Shown one piece after another: positions 1 to 8,004 of a stretch of DNA of 64,000 nt (position 1 is the first letter of the stretch; each line of letters opens with the position of its first letter). The notes below the pieces were generated by a model. That model did not search any database. It was not told the origin of the DNA and was given only the letters and a program-made list of their open reading frames with translations. The position numbers and the translations under genes are program-made. The stretch comes from CAVRQM01 sp965246915 (GTDB taxonomy: Bacteria > Pseudomonadota > Alphaproteobacteria > Acetobacterales > Acetobacteraceae): positions 62,001-126,000 of the forward strand of contig CBDFGB010000012.1 of NCBI GenBank assembly GCA_965246915.1, written 5' to 3'.

Positions 1-364
1 CCCGCTCGACCCGCACGCCGAAGGTCGCCAGATGCTCGGTCATCAGGCGCTCGGTCGCCGATTGCGGGATCATCAGCGCGAAGTTGTAGGCGCTGGCCAC
101 GTCGTCGAACCGTGCCTGTCCGAGGATCCTGCCACCGCCGCGGATCGAGGCACCATGTGCCTGAATGCCTGCGTCGAGGAAGGGCTGCGTGCAGCCCATC
201 CGGTCGAACAGCTCCAATGTCCGGCTCCAGATCACGAGCGCCTTCGACGTCTCGGTCGGCTCCGCCGCGCGGTCGACGACACGAACCGCCATTCCGTAGC
301 GGGCAAGTTCAGCCGCCATGGTGAGGCCGACTGGGCCAGCCCCGACCACAAGGACATCAGTCAT
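1..364 (-). CDS. FAD-dependent monooxygenase, N-terminal part (cut by window edge)
   Basis: The minus-strand frame opening at ATG 362-364 stays open to the window edge, giving about 121 residues. The protein begins MTDVLVVGAGPVGLTMAAEL, a Rossmann FAD-binding motif (GxGxxG), followed by an acidic-arginine segment VRVVDR that ends strand beta-2, and then ETSKALVIWSRTLELFDRMG, which is typical of the PheA/TfdB class of flavin aromatic hydroxylases (family knowledge). These enzymes insert one oxygen atom into an aromatic or polyketide substrate using NAD(P)H. The substrate cannot be judged because the C-terminal two thirds, with the second FAD motif, lie outside the window. It is divergent from the acyltransferase at 449, with about 85 bases between them that include a short 15-base repeat. 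Confidence 0.85.
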   Translation of the reverse strand, partial: MTDVLVVGAGPVGLTMAAELARYGMAVRVVDRAAEPTETSKALVIWSRTLELFDRMGCTQPFLDAGIQAHGASIRGGGRILGQARFDDVASAYNFALMIPQSATERLMTEHLATFGVRVER

Positions 365-382
365 TCCGCGTTTTGCTCCCGA

Positions 383-427
383 CCCCGGCATCGTCAACCT
401 CGGCATCGCCAACCCCGGCATGGCAGG
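383..427. repeat. Short tandem repeat of a 15-base unit (three copies)
   Basis: Three successive 15-base units of the form CCnCGGCATCGnCAA can be read at 383-397, 398-412 and 413-427, the last degenerate. They lie between two divergent genes. The same consensus (ATCGnCnAnCCnGGC when rotated) occurs in a longer array at 19683-19783, so this appears to be a dispersed repeat of this genome. Confidence 0.55.
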
Positions 428-448
428 ATAGCGACAATCGGCCGAGCG

Positions 449-1519
449 ATGGCTAACCTCGACGTGATGGGCGACGCCACGAGCCGGCCACGACCAACGC
501 AAGGCCGCCTGCTCGTTATCGAAGCCCTGCGTGGCCTCGCGGCTATGGCGGTCGCGACGGTCCACAGCCTTGGCGCGGCGGCGGCCCTTGGCGCGGGGTT
601 GCCCCGGCTGCTCGCCCTCCCATGGCTGGCCGGCGTCGATGTGTTCTTCGTCATTTCCGGCTTCGTGATGGTGCATGCCGCGCGCGGGACCTTCGCGGAA
701 CCTGGCGCGGCGCGGCGGTTCGTGGCGCATCGGATCGCTCGCGTCGTGCCTTTGTACTGGGTCGTCACCACCGCGTTCGTGGCACTGGCGCTGATCCGGC
801 CGGCCTCGTTCACCGACCCGATCGGCGGCTGGCCGTCGGTCGTCGCCAGCTATGCCTTCATCCCCTGGCCGCGCGAGGATGGCGGCATTCTGCCGGTCTT
901 TCGGCTCGGCTGGACGCTCGAATACGAGGCGCTGTTCTACGCGATCTTCGCGGCGTGGCTCGCGGCCCGCCGGACGGTCGCTCTGTTCGGCGTGCTTGTC
1001 TCCTTGGGCGTGCTCGTCGCGCTCGGTGCGGCGTGGGCGAACGCGCCCCCGACACTCCGCTTCTGGACGGACCCGATCGTCCTCGAGTTCGGCTTGGGGG
1101 TCGGACTGGCGATCGCCCACGGGTCGGGGTTACGCCTGCCGCTGGTCGCCGCCCCGGTGCTGGTGGCGGCCGCGACCGCGTGGCTCGCGCGGGCCACGGT
1201 CATCCCGGACGCCTGGTCCCGGCCCCTCGTCTATGGCGGCCCGGCCGCACTGCTGGTGTCGCTCACTCTGGTCGGGGACCTTCCCCGACTGGCCGGGTGG
1301 CTTCGGTGGCTCGCGCGGTGGGCGGGGGCGGTGTCCTATTCCCTCTATCTTTCGCATCTGTTCGCGGTCCGCGGCGTTCGCGAGGTCTGGAGTGTCCTTC
1401 CGCTGCCGCCCGGTCTGTTCGTCCCAATGGCGCTGATCGCCAGTCTTGCGCTCGCCGTCGTCGCCCACCGGGCCATCGAACGTCCGGCCGTTGACGCGTG
1501 GCGACGGTGGCTGGCCTGA
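449..1519 (+). CDS. Acyltransferase 3 family membrane protein (OafA/ExoZ-like)
   Basis: A 356-residue integral membrane protein. The N-terminal LLVIEALRGLAAMAVATVHS, followed by GVDVFFVISGFVM, is the hallmark of the acyltransferase 3 (OafA/YrhL/ExoZ) family, whose members transfer acetyl or other acyl groups to polysaccharides or lipids at the cytoplasmic membrane. RIARVVPLYWV and GWTLEYEALFYAIF are the next conserved segments. About ten hydrophobic helices follow, ending with a C-terminal IERP motif. I chose ATG 449. ATG 467 is also possible, and the open frame extends upstream without homology. The gene stands alone between a divergent monooxygenase and hisZ, so the acceptor is unknown. Confidence 0.85.
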   Translation: MANLDVMGDATSRPRPTQGRLLVIEALRGLAAMAVATVHSLGAAAALGAGLPRLLALPWLAGVDVFFVISGFVMVHAARGTFAEPGAARRFVAHRIARVVPLYWVVTTAFVALALIRPASFTDPIGGWPSVVASYAFIPWPREDGGILPVFRLGWTLEYEALFYAIFAAWLAARRTVALFGVLVSLGVLVALGAAWANAPPTLRFWTDPIVLEFGLGVGLAIAHGSGLRLPLVAAPVLVAAATAWLARATVIPDAWSRPLVYGGPAALLVSLTLVGDLPRLAGWLRWLARWAGAVSYSLYLSHLFAVRGVREVWSVLPLPPGLFVPMALIASLALAVVAHRAIERPAVDAWRRWLA

Positions 1520-1546
1520 GTCCTGGCCGCGCGCTATGCGACACGG

Positions 1547-2680
1547 ATGAGTCCCCACCCCGCCCTGCTGCCCGCAGGCCTGCGCGACCTGCTGCCGCCC
1601 GAGGCGGAAACCGAGGCGTCGGCGGTCGAGGCGGTCATGGCCGCCTTCGCCACGCACGGGTATCAGCGGGTGAAGCCGCCGCTGATCGAGTTCGAGGACA
1701 GCCTGTTGGCCGGAACCGGCGGTGCTGTCGCCGACCAGACGTTCCGGCTCATGGATCCCGACACCCACCGGCCGATGGGGGTGCGCGCCGACATGACGCC
1801 GCAGGTCGCCCGCATCGCCACCACTCGCCTGGCACACGCCCCGCGTCCGCTGCGGCTGTCTTATGCCGGGCAGTGCCTGCGGGTTCGGGCCGGGGTGCCG
1901 GCGACCGACCGGCAGGTGGCGCAGGCGGGCATCGAGCTGATCGGGCCGGACAGTCCCGAGGCCGACGCCGAATTGGTCATCGTGGCCGCGGAGGCGCTGG
2001 CCGCCCTCGGTCTGGTGCGCGTCAGTTTCGACCTGACCATGCCGCCTTTGCCGCAGGCGTTGCTCGACGCGGCGGCGTTGCCGGACTCGGGTCGCGCGAG
2101 CCTCGCGCACGCATTGGACCGTAAGGACTCCGCGGCGGTGGCCGCCCACGGCGGCGCGTTGGCCGGCACGCTGAGCCGGTTGCTGCTGGCGGCCGGCCCC
2201 GCATCGGCGGCGCTGGCGGCGCTGGCCTCGGCCGATCTGCCGGAGGGCGCGCGGGGTCATGCCGACCGGCTGGCCGCGACCGCCGCGGCGATTCGCGACC
2301 GTGCCGGCAACCTTCGCCTGACGATCGATCCGATCGAGTTTCGCGGCTTTCGCTATCACACTGGCGTCTGCACCACGGTCTATGCACCCGGCCGGCACGA
2401 GGAACTGGGGCGTGGCGGCCGCTATCTCTGCGGGCAGGAGGCGGCCGCCGGCATCACGCTCTATCCGGACGCGGTGCTGCGAGCCGCCCCCTCGCGGCAG
2501 CCCCGGTCGCGTGTCTGGCTGCCGGCGGGAACCGACCCGGCCAAGGCCGCTTCGCTTCGCGCGCGGGGCTACGCGACGGTGGCCAGCTTGCGCGACGAGG
2601 CGGACGATGATGCTGCCGCCAGGACCCAGGGCTGTGCCCTGAAACTGTCCGGCGACGACCTTATCAGCCTTTCGGAGTAG
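1547..2680 (+). CDS. hisZ: ATP phosphoribosyltransferase regulatory subunit HisZ
   Basis: 377 residues related to the class II histidyl-tRNA synthetase catalytic core. The start PAGLRDLLPPEAETEASAVE matches the HisZ motif 1 region. EFEDSLL, FRLMDPDTHRPMGVRADMTP and the RLSYAGQCLR segment correspond to motif 2 of the HisS fold. RFRGFRYHTG-like FRGFRYHTGVCTTVYAPG and GRGGRY near the C-terminus match the HisA-like and motif 3 regions. HisZ is not a synthetase: it forms a complex with short-form HisG and is needed for the first step of histidine synthesis. No hisG lies in the window. purA follows after four bases, an arrangement common in alphaproteobacteria, so the two are probably co-transcribed. 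Confidence 0.9.
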   Translation: MSPHPALLPAGLRDLLPPEAETEASAVEAVMAAFATHGYQRVKPPLIEFEDSLLAGTGGAVADQTFRLMDPDTHRPMGVRADMTPQVARIATTRLAHAPRPLRLSYAGQCLRVRAGVPATDRQVAQAGIELIGPDSPEADAELVIVAAEALAALGLVRVSFDLTMPPLPQALLDAAALPDSGRASLAHALDRKDSAAVAAHGGALAGTLSRLLLAAGPASAALAALASADLPEGARGHADRLAATAAAIRDRAGNLRLTIDPIEFRGFRYHTGVCTTVYAPGRHEELGRGGRYLCGQEAAAGITLYPDAVLRAAPSRQPRSRVWLPAGTDPAKAASLRARGYATVASLRDEADDDAAARTQGCALKLSGDDLISLSE

Positions 2681-2684
2681 GACC

Positions 2685-3974
2685 TTGGCCAATGTCGCGG
2701 TGATCGGCGCCCAATGGGGCGACGAGGGCAAGGGCAAGGTGGTCGACTGGCTCGCCAGCCGGGCCGACATCGTCGTGCGCTTCCAGGGGGGGCACAACGC
2801 CGGCCATACCCTCGTCGTCGGCAACCAGACCTACAAGCTGTCGCTGCTGCCGAGCGGCCTGGTGCGCGGCAAACTGGGCGTCATCGGAAACGGCGTGGTG
2901 ATCGATCCCGAGGCCTTGCTGGCCGAGATCGCCCGGGTCCAGGCGCAGGGGCTGCCTGTCTCGCCCGAGACTTTGCGCATCGCCGACAACGCGACGTTGA
3001 TCCTGCCGCTGCATCCGGCGTTGGACCGCGCGCGGGAGGCCGCGCGGGGCGAGGCCAAGATCGGTACCACGGGACGCGGCATTGGCCCGGCCTACGAGGA
3101 CAAGGTCGCCCGTCGGGCGATCCGAGTGGCCGACCTTGCCGAGCCCGAGACGCTGTCGCGCAAGCTCGACGAGCTGTTGCTGCACCACAACACGCTGCTG
3201 CGGGGCCTCGGGGCGGAGATCTTCCACAAGCCGGCCCTGCTGGCGCAATTGCTGGAGCTCGCGCCGAAAATCCTGCCGTTCGCCGAGCCGGTCTGGGAAC
3301 GGTTGGACGCGGCGCGCCAGGATGGGAAGCGTATCCTGTTCGAGGGTGCGCAAGCGGTGATGCTCGATGTCGATCACGGCACGTATCCGTTCGTCACCAG
3401 CAGCAACACGGTCGCGGGTGCCGCCGCCTCCGGGGCGGGCGTCGGGCCGCAGACCGTCGGTTTCGTGCTGGGCATCGCCAAGGCGTATACGACACGCGTC
3501 GGCAGCGGGCCCTTCCCGACTGAGTTGCACGACGATATCGGACGCAAGTTGGGCGAACGTGGGCACGAATTCGGCACGGTAACCGGACGGCCGAGGCGCT
3601 GCGGCTGGTTCGACGCGGTGCTCGTGCGACAGGCGGTCAAGGTCGGCGGCGTGCAGGGCCTGGCGCTGACGAAACTCGACGTCCTGGACGGCTTCTCCGA
3701 GCTCCTGGTCTGTGTGGGCTATCGTATCGGCTCGGAGACGTTGCGGCGGCTGCCCGCCGCGCCGGCCGCCCAGGCGGCCGCCGAGCCGGTCTACGAGACG
3801 CTGCAAGGCTGGAGCGGCAGCACACGTGGCGCGCGGAGCTGGGCCGATCTGCCGGCAGAGGCCGTCAAGTATGTGCGGCGCATCGAAGAGTTGGTCGAGG
3901 CCCCGGTCACATTGCTGTCGACCAGTCCGGAACGCGACGACACCGTGCTCGTCCGCGACCCGTTCGCCGATTGA
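2685..3974 (+). CDS. purA: Adenylosuccinate synthetase
   Basis: 429 residues of PurA, which joins IMP and aspartate using GTP in the first step from IMP to AMP. Diagnostic motifs are GAQWGDEGKGKVVDWLA (P-loop and catalytic Asp) at the very N-terminus, FQGGHNAGHT with the catalytic His, TTGRGIGPAYEDK, and GSGPFPTEL with VTGRPRRCGWFD in the second half. The start is TTG at 2685, which gives the conserved MANVAVIGAQWGDEG beginning. It lies four bases after the hisZ stop, with a GGAG element in the hisZ end as ribosome binding site. No other start would preserve the P-loop. The length is normal for the family. Confidence 0.97.
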   Translation: MANVAVIGAQWGDEGKGKVVDWLASRADIVVRFQGGHNAGHTLVVGNQTYKLSLLPSGLVRGKLGVIGNGVVIDPEALLAEIARVQAQGLPVSPETLRIADNATLILPLHPALDRAREAARGEAKIGTTGRGIGPAYEDKVARRAIRVADLAEPETLSRKLDELLLHHNTLLRGLGAEIFHKPALLAQLLELAPKILPFAEPVWERLDAARQDGKRILFEGAQAVMLDVDHGTYPFVTSSNTVAGAAASGAGVGPQTVGFVLGIAKAYTTRVGSGPFPTELHDDIGRKLGERGHEFGTVTGRPRRCGWFDAVLVRQAVKVGGVQGLALTKLDVLDGFSELLVCVGYRIGSETLRRLPAAPAAQAAAEPVYETLQGWSGSTRGARSWADLPAEAVKYVRRIEELVEAPVTLLSTSPERDDTVLVRDPFAD

Positions 3975-3994
3975 CATACATCTTATCGTGGCAA

Positions 3995-4012
3995 CTGTGA
4001 CCTAGGTCACAG
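3995..4012. promoter_or_regulatory. CRP/FNR-superfamily type palindrome
   Basis: A perfect 18-base inverted repeat, CTGTGACCTAGGTCACAG, contains TGTGA-N6-TCACA, the exact half-site spacing of CRP-type operators. It begins 20 bases after the purA stop and lies about 160 bases upstream of the small gene at 4171. It could control the downstream three-gene cluster. No long U tract follows, so it is not an obvious intrinsic terminator. Confidence 0.55.
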
Positions 4013-4170
4013 CTGCCCGGCTGCCGAATTGTTAATCCTCTGTCAATCCCATGGCGGAGGGTTCGATGGCGGCGTTCAAGCCTGTTGCAGTGTCGCCCGT
4101 GCTGGCGCCACCCCGGCTCTCTTGCGTGCTCGCCTTCGCGCGTCCACCGACGAGAGCGCCCGGTTTCTCC

Positions 4171-4437
4171 ATGAGAGATCGTATAGAGCTCGACCGCTGG
4201 TCACGCGCCGCGTCGGGCAGCGGCATCACGCGGGTCCGACTCGAGGCGCCCGAACCCAACGACTTGCCGGACATTGGCGGATTCGCGCTGATCTACGCCG
4301 GCTGCGAGGACTGGGCGCGCTGGGGCGTCGCGCCGCGCGAGGAAGGGGCGGTGGAGCTGTGGTCGATGACCGATGGCATAACGCTGGGCCGGTATGGGGA
4401 TCTCGCGGCGGCGCTGGCGGGGATTGCCGCCGTCTGA
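4171..4437 (+). CDS. Small hypothetical protein upstream of the pseudokinase
   Basis: 88 residues beginning MRDRIELDRWSRAASGSGIT. I do not recognise a family. The centre reads GGFALIYAGCEDWARWGVAP, then a short region ending LGRYGDLAAALAGIAAV. There is no signal peptide or membrane helix, so it is probably cytoplasmic. The frame is open upstream to 4051, but that part is compositionally unlike a protein, so ATG 4171 is preferred. It is co-directional with the pseudokinase gene 52 bases downstream and the membrane protein gene after that, and probably forms a small operon with them behind the palindrome at 3995-4012. Confidence 0.6.
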   Translation: MRDRIELDRWSRAASGSGITRVRLEAPEPNDLPDIGGFALIYAGCEDWARWGVAPREEGAVELWSMTDGITLGRYGDLAAALAGIAAV

Positions 4438-4489
4438 GTGTTAACCCACCGGTCACCGCCGCGGGGCATCCTGCCAGGCGGAGCAGAAT

Positions 4490-6463
4490 GTGTCCGGGCA
4501 GTCGCGCGAGCCGCCGATCGGCGGCCATTTCGAGGTCGAAGTCGATCGGCTGCTGCCCGAAGCGGGCGGCGGGCTGGATGCCTTTGTTGCGTTCGACCGT
4601 CGGGGCGGCGGCGACCGCATCATGGCCGTGCGGGTCCCGGACCGCGCGGCCCCGCGCGCCCAGCCGCTCGCCGCGCTCGCCAAAGTCGCGATCCCGTTCT
4701 GTCTTGTGCCGATCGCCCACGGCGTCGCACGCGATGCGGGTGGTTGGGCCGCACAATTCGTCGTCTGCCCCGCACCGCCCGGCGCGTCCCTCGCGGCGCT
4801 GGCTGAGCAGCCGCCCTGGAGCGAGGCGGAACTGCTCGAGACGCTGCTGCGGCCGGCCGCAGCAGCGCTGGCGGCATTGCAGGCGCGCCACGTCACGCAT
4901 CGGGCGATCCGCCCGGATAACGTGTTCCAGCCGGCGCGCGGTCAGCCGGTTACGCTCGGCTGCGCCTGGGCGGCACCCCCCGCCTGTTTGCAGCCGGCCG
5001 CTTACGAACCCGCCTATAGCGGCGCCTGCCCGCCCGATGTCCGCCATGACGGCCTGATCGCCGATGACGTCTATGCCCTAGGCGTGCTGATGGTGGCGCT
5101 GGCCTCCGCCGCGCATCCTCTGTCCGGACTCGATGCCTCGTCGGTGGTTGCGACAAAGCTCGCGATGGGTGGGGCGGCGGCGGTGATCGGCGCGGCCCGA
5201 TTGCCGCCGATGATCGCCGACCTGGCGCGTGGCATGCTGGCCGAAGATCCGGAGCATCGGCCGTCGCCCGCGATGCTCGCCGATCCGGAAACGGCGCGCG
5301 CGCGAAGGGTGGCCGCCCGGCCGCGCCGTCGGGCTCAGCGATCGATCGAAATCGGGGCGCTGACCGCTTGGGACGCGCGCGGCCTCGCCCAGGCTCTGGC
5401 TTCGGAGCCGGAGCGCGCGATCCAAATCTTGCGTGGGGGCGTGGCGGATCAGTGGCTCAGGCGTCGTCTCGGCGACGCCTCGCTCGCCCTGGTCGTCGAG
5501 GAGGCGGTGCGGCAGCGCGCGTCGGAGGTCATCCTGGACGACGCCGACGCCGACGCCGTGCTCCTGCTGCGGGCGGTCGCCACGCTCGATCCTCTGGCCC
5601 CGCTGTGCTGGCGCGGCCTTCGCCTTTGGCCGGAGGCGCTCGGCTCGGCCCTGGCCGCCGCGTCGCCGGAGCAGGAGGCGGAGTATGTCCGCATGCTAAA
5701 CGCGGAGGCGTTTGCCCTCTGGGCTCTGGCACGGGCGCAGCGGGCCGATCCTGTTCGCGCCCAGCTCGACGCGCGACAGTTGCGCGCGCTGCTGCGCCAG
5801 CGTGGCGGGGGCGGCGGGATCGCCCGGTTGCGCTACGCTGGCGCCGCGCTGCTGCCGTGCCGGTCCCGCTTGGTCGGAGCGATGATCGTCGTGACGGCGA
5901 TCGACGTGCTGTCGGCGCTCGAGGCCGCTTCCGCGCGGCCAGACCGCCCCGAACTTCCGATCGACGCCGAGCTGGCGTCCTTCCTGGCCGCGCGCCTTGA
6001 CTTCCGCATGGACGCGGAATTCGCGACCATGGGCCACGCGAAGGCGCAAGCCCAGGAGGTGGCGCTCGCGCTCATGCGCGTCCTGGCGCGGCTGCAATCG
6101 CGCCACGCCACCCTCGTGGTGCCGGGACTGGCCGGCTGGCTTGCGAACACATGCGGCCCGATGGTCGCGCGCGTGCGTGGCCGCGACCGTCGAGCACATG
6201 TTCGGCTAGCGCTCGATCAGCATGTCGCGGCGGGACGTCTCGGTGCTTTGCTGGCGCTGCTCGAGAGCCCGGCGCTGCGCGATGTCGAGGATGGCGAGAC
6301 CGCGGAGGCGCGGATGGCGATGGCCCGCCTCGACAATGATATTTTGGTCGCCAGCGAGCGCTTGCGTGGCGGCTGGACCGAGGCGCGCCGTCTCGGGCGG
6401 GAGATCGCGGTCTCCATCGGCCTCATCCTGCTCGCCGGATCGATCGTCTGGACGGCTTTGTGA
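4490..6463 (+). CDS. Membrane-anchored protein pseudokinase
   Basis: 657 residues from a GTG start with an upstream GGCGGAG. Residues 13-270 resemble a Hanks-type kinase domain, but the catalytic signatures are altered. The VAIK lysine is Arg48 in IMAVRVPD, the HRD aspartate is Ala139 in THRAIRPDNVF, and no DFG triplet is visible (LGCAW at the expected place). The αF region DDVYALGVLMVAL and a final PEHRPSP arginine are kept, so the fold is likely intact without phosphotransfer. Residues 290-630 are an Ala/Arg-rich helical region of unknown function. The last 20 residues (IAVSIGLILLAGSIVWTAL) form a membrane helix. The stop overlaps the next start by four bases (GTGA), so the two are translationally coupled. 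Loss of activity is inferred from motifs only. Confidence 0.7.
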   Translation: MSGQSREPPIGGHFEVEVDRLLPEAGGGLDAFVAFDRRGGGDRIMAVRVPDRAAPRAQPLAALAKVAIPFCLVPIAHGVARDAGGWAAQFVVCPAPPGASLAALAEQPPWSEAELLETLLRPAAAALAALQARHVTHRAIRPDNVFQPARGQPVTLGCAWAAPPACLQPAAYEPAYSGACPPDVRHDGLIADDVYALGVLMVALASAAHPLSGLDASSVVATKLAMGGAAAVIGAARLPPMIADLARGMLAEDPEHRPSPAMLADPETARARRVAARPRRRAQRSIEIGALTAWDARGLAQALASEPERAIQILRGGVADQWLRRRLGDASLALVVEEAVRQRASEVILDDADADAVLLLRAVATLDPLAPLCWRGLRLWPEALGSALAAASPEQEAEYVRMLNAEAFALWALARAQRADPVRAQLDARQLRALLRQRGGGGGIARLRYAGAALLPCRSRLVGAMIVVTAIDVLSALEAASARPDRPELPIDAELASFLAARLDFRMDAEFATMGHAKAQAQEVALALMRVLARLQSRHATLVVPGLAGWLANTCGPMVARVRGRDRRAHVRLALDQHVAAGRLGALLALLESPALRDVEDGETAEARMAMARLDNDILVASERLRGGWTEARRLGREIAVSIGLILLAGSIVWTAL

Positions 6464-6909
6464 AAAAGCCCGGCAAGCGGCGCACGGGCGGCAGTCTCCT
6501 CGTCGCCGCCTCGCTTGGCGCGGTTGTCGCGTTCGGCAGCGGCTTCATCGTGGCTGGAGGTGCCTGGTATCTGCCGAGCCTCGCGGCCACGATTGTCGAC
6601 CGGTCTCGGGCTGGGTCCATGGCCCGCGCGATGGTCCTTTTCGGGCTCGCCGCAACGATCCCGGACATCGCGCGACTGTGGCAGCTCGGCGGCGATTTCG
6701 ACTCCGGATTGCGAATGGCGGCCGATCCCATGGCCGTCGGCCGCGCCTGGACCTCTCAGGGCGCCGCATGGCTGCTCGCCGAGGCGCTTCCGGTGGTCCT
6801 GGCGATCCGGGCCGAGATCGGCGCGCGCCGCCGGCTCGATGAGCTGGAGGCGCGACGCCGGGCCCTGGAGGAGGAATGGGCGCCGGAGACCCAGGTCAGC
6901 GAAGGCTAA
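6460..6909 (+). CDS. Small membrane protein coupled to the pseudokinase
   Basis: 149 residues from a GTG overlapping the pseudokinase stop. A basic N-terminus MKKPGKRRTGG precedes a hydrophobic segment SLLVAASLGAVVAFGSGFIV. Further hydrophobic stretches lie at about 55-72 and 100-118, and the C-terminus is charged and helical (EIGARRRLDELEARRRALEE). This suggests a few membrane helices with a cytoplasmic coiled tail. I do not recognise a family. The overlap implies joint production with the pseudokinase, and the two may form a membrane complex. It is convergent with rpoH, whose stop codon overlaps its own by four bases. Confidence 0.6.
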   Translation: MKKPGKRRTGGSLLVAASLGAVVAFGSGFIVAGGAWYLPSLAATIVDRSRAGSMARAMVLFGLAATIPDIARLWQLGGDFDSGLRMAADPMAVGRAWTSQGAAWLLAEALPVVLAIRAEIGARRRLDELEARRRALEEEWAPETQVSEG

Positions 6910-7796
6910 GCGGCCACCTTGACCGCGCGGCGGCGCTCGGCCACCTGCGCGTGCATCGACTTCTGCAACTTTTCGAAAGCGCGGACCTCGATCTGACGCA
7001 CCCGCTCACGTGAGATGTTGTACTGCTGCGACAATTCCTCAAGCGTGGTGGGATTGTCCTTGAGCCGACGCTCGATGAGGATGTGTCGTTCGCGGTCGTT
7101 CAAGCCCTTCAAAGCGCCGTTCAGCAGCGCCTTGCGACCGGAGAACTCCTCGCGCTCGGCGATCGCGGTCTCCTGGCTCTCGCTTTCGTCCACCAGCCAG
7201 TCCTGCCACTCGCCCTCGCTGTCGGCGCGAACCGGCGCGTTGAGGCTGTGATCGGGCGCAGTCAGGCGCCGATTCATGCTGATGACGTCCTGCTCGGGCA
7301 CGGCCAAGGCATGGGCGATCTTGGCAACCTGCTCGGGCTGTAGGTCGCCGTCGTCGATCGCCTGCATCTGGCCCTTGAGGCGGCGCAGGTTGAAGAACAG
7401 CTTTTTCTGGGCGGCCGTCGTCCCCATCTTCACAAGAGACCAGCTGTGCAGGATGTATTCCTGGATCGCCGCGCGAATCCACCACATGGCATAGGTGGCG
7501 AGGCGAAAGCCGCGATCGGGGTCGAAGCGCTTGACGGCCTGCATCATGCCGACATTGCCCTCGCTGATGAGCTCGCCGACCGGAAGACCATAGCCACGAT
7601 AGCCCATGGCGATCTTCGCGACGAGACGCAGGTGGCTCGTCACCAGTTTGTGAGCAGCCTCCATGTCCTCCTCGTCGCGCCAGCGGTGGGAGAGCGATAG
7701 CTCCTCCTCCGGCGTCAGCATGGGAAATTTCCGGATCTCCTGCAGATACCGGGTCAGATTGCCTTCGGGGGCGACATTGATGACGGCAGCAACCAC
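6906..7796 (-). CDS. rpoH: RNA polymerase heat-shock sigma factor RpoH (sigma-32)
   Basis: 296 residues. Region 1.2 reads LTRYLQEIRKFPMLTPEEE, region 2 contains GLPVGELISEGNVGMMQAV with FRLATYAMWWIRAAIQEYIL, the RpoH box region includes KKLFFNLRR, and region 4 ends with TTLEELSQQYNISRERVRQI. The QKKLFFNLR signature separates RpoH from RpoD (family knowledge). It directs RNA polymerase to heat-shock promoters. The GTG start at 7796 is preferred because AAAGGAG sits six bases upstream. ATG 7853 is in frame but has no ribosome binding site. Transcription probably begins near 7969 from the promoter at 7976-8004, leaving a leader of about 170 bases that could carry temperature control. Confidence 0.95.
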   Translation of the reverse strand: MVAAVINVAPEGNLTRYLQEIRKFPMLTPEEELSLSHRWRDEEDMEAAHKLVTSHLRLVAKIAMGYRGYGLPVGELISEGNVGMMQAVKRFDPDRGFRLATYAMWWIRAAIQEYILHSWSLVKMGTTAAQKKLFFNLRRLKGQMQAIDDGDLQPEQVAKIAHALAVPEQDVISMNRRLTAPDHSLNAPVRADSEGEWQDWLVDESESQETAIAEREEFSGRKALLNGALKGLNDRERHILIERRLKDNPTTLEELSQQYNISRERVRQIEVRAFEKLQKSMHAQVAERRRAVKVAA

Positions 7797-7975
7797 GGAC
7801 GGCTCCTTTCGTCGGCACCGGTGATCCGCAAGCCCTACGGCGCGGACAGTCATCCGGTTTCAGACGAGCTTCTCGCATTGGCGCGATGAAGAGATCACAT
7901 ACGCTGGCCAGCCGCCCTGATAAGGCACGGCCGGCCGGCTACGTCGCGGGCGCGCCACGGACCCTCGCAAACCGT

Positions 7976-8004
7976 TGTATACCCGTTGCCAACTCGGTCG
8001 TCAA
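7976..8004 (-). promoter_or_regulatory. Housekeeping-type promoter of rpoH
   Basis: On the minus strand TTGACG (7999-8004) and TATACA (7976-7981) are separated by exactly 17 bases, a near-consensus sigma-70 promoter. The -35 element overlaps the last codon of rluD. The predicted start near 7969 leaves a leader of about 170 bases before the rpoH GTG. Confidence 0.65.

Noticed and set aside
32..448. N-terminal extension of the acyltransferase from an ATG near the window start
   Set aside because: The segment overlaps the divergent monooxygenase and has no acyltransferase homology. ATG 449 is consistent with the family.
1130..2824. Long minus-strand frame across hisZ
   Set aside because: Low-complexity composition and no motifs. 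hisZ on the other strand accounts for the region.
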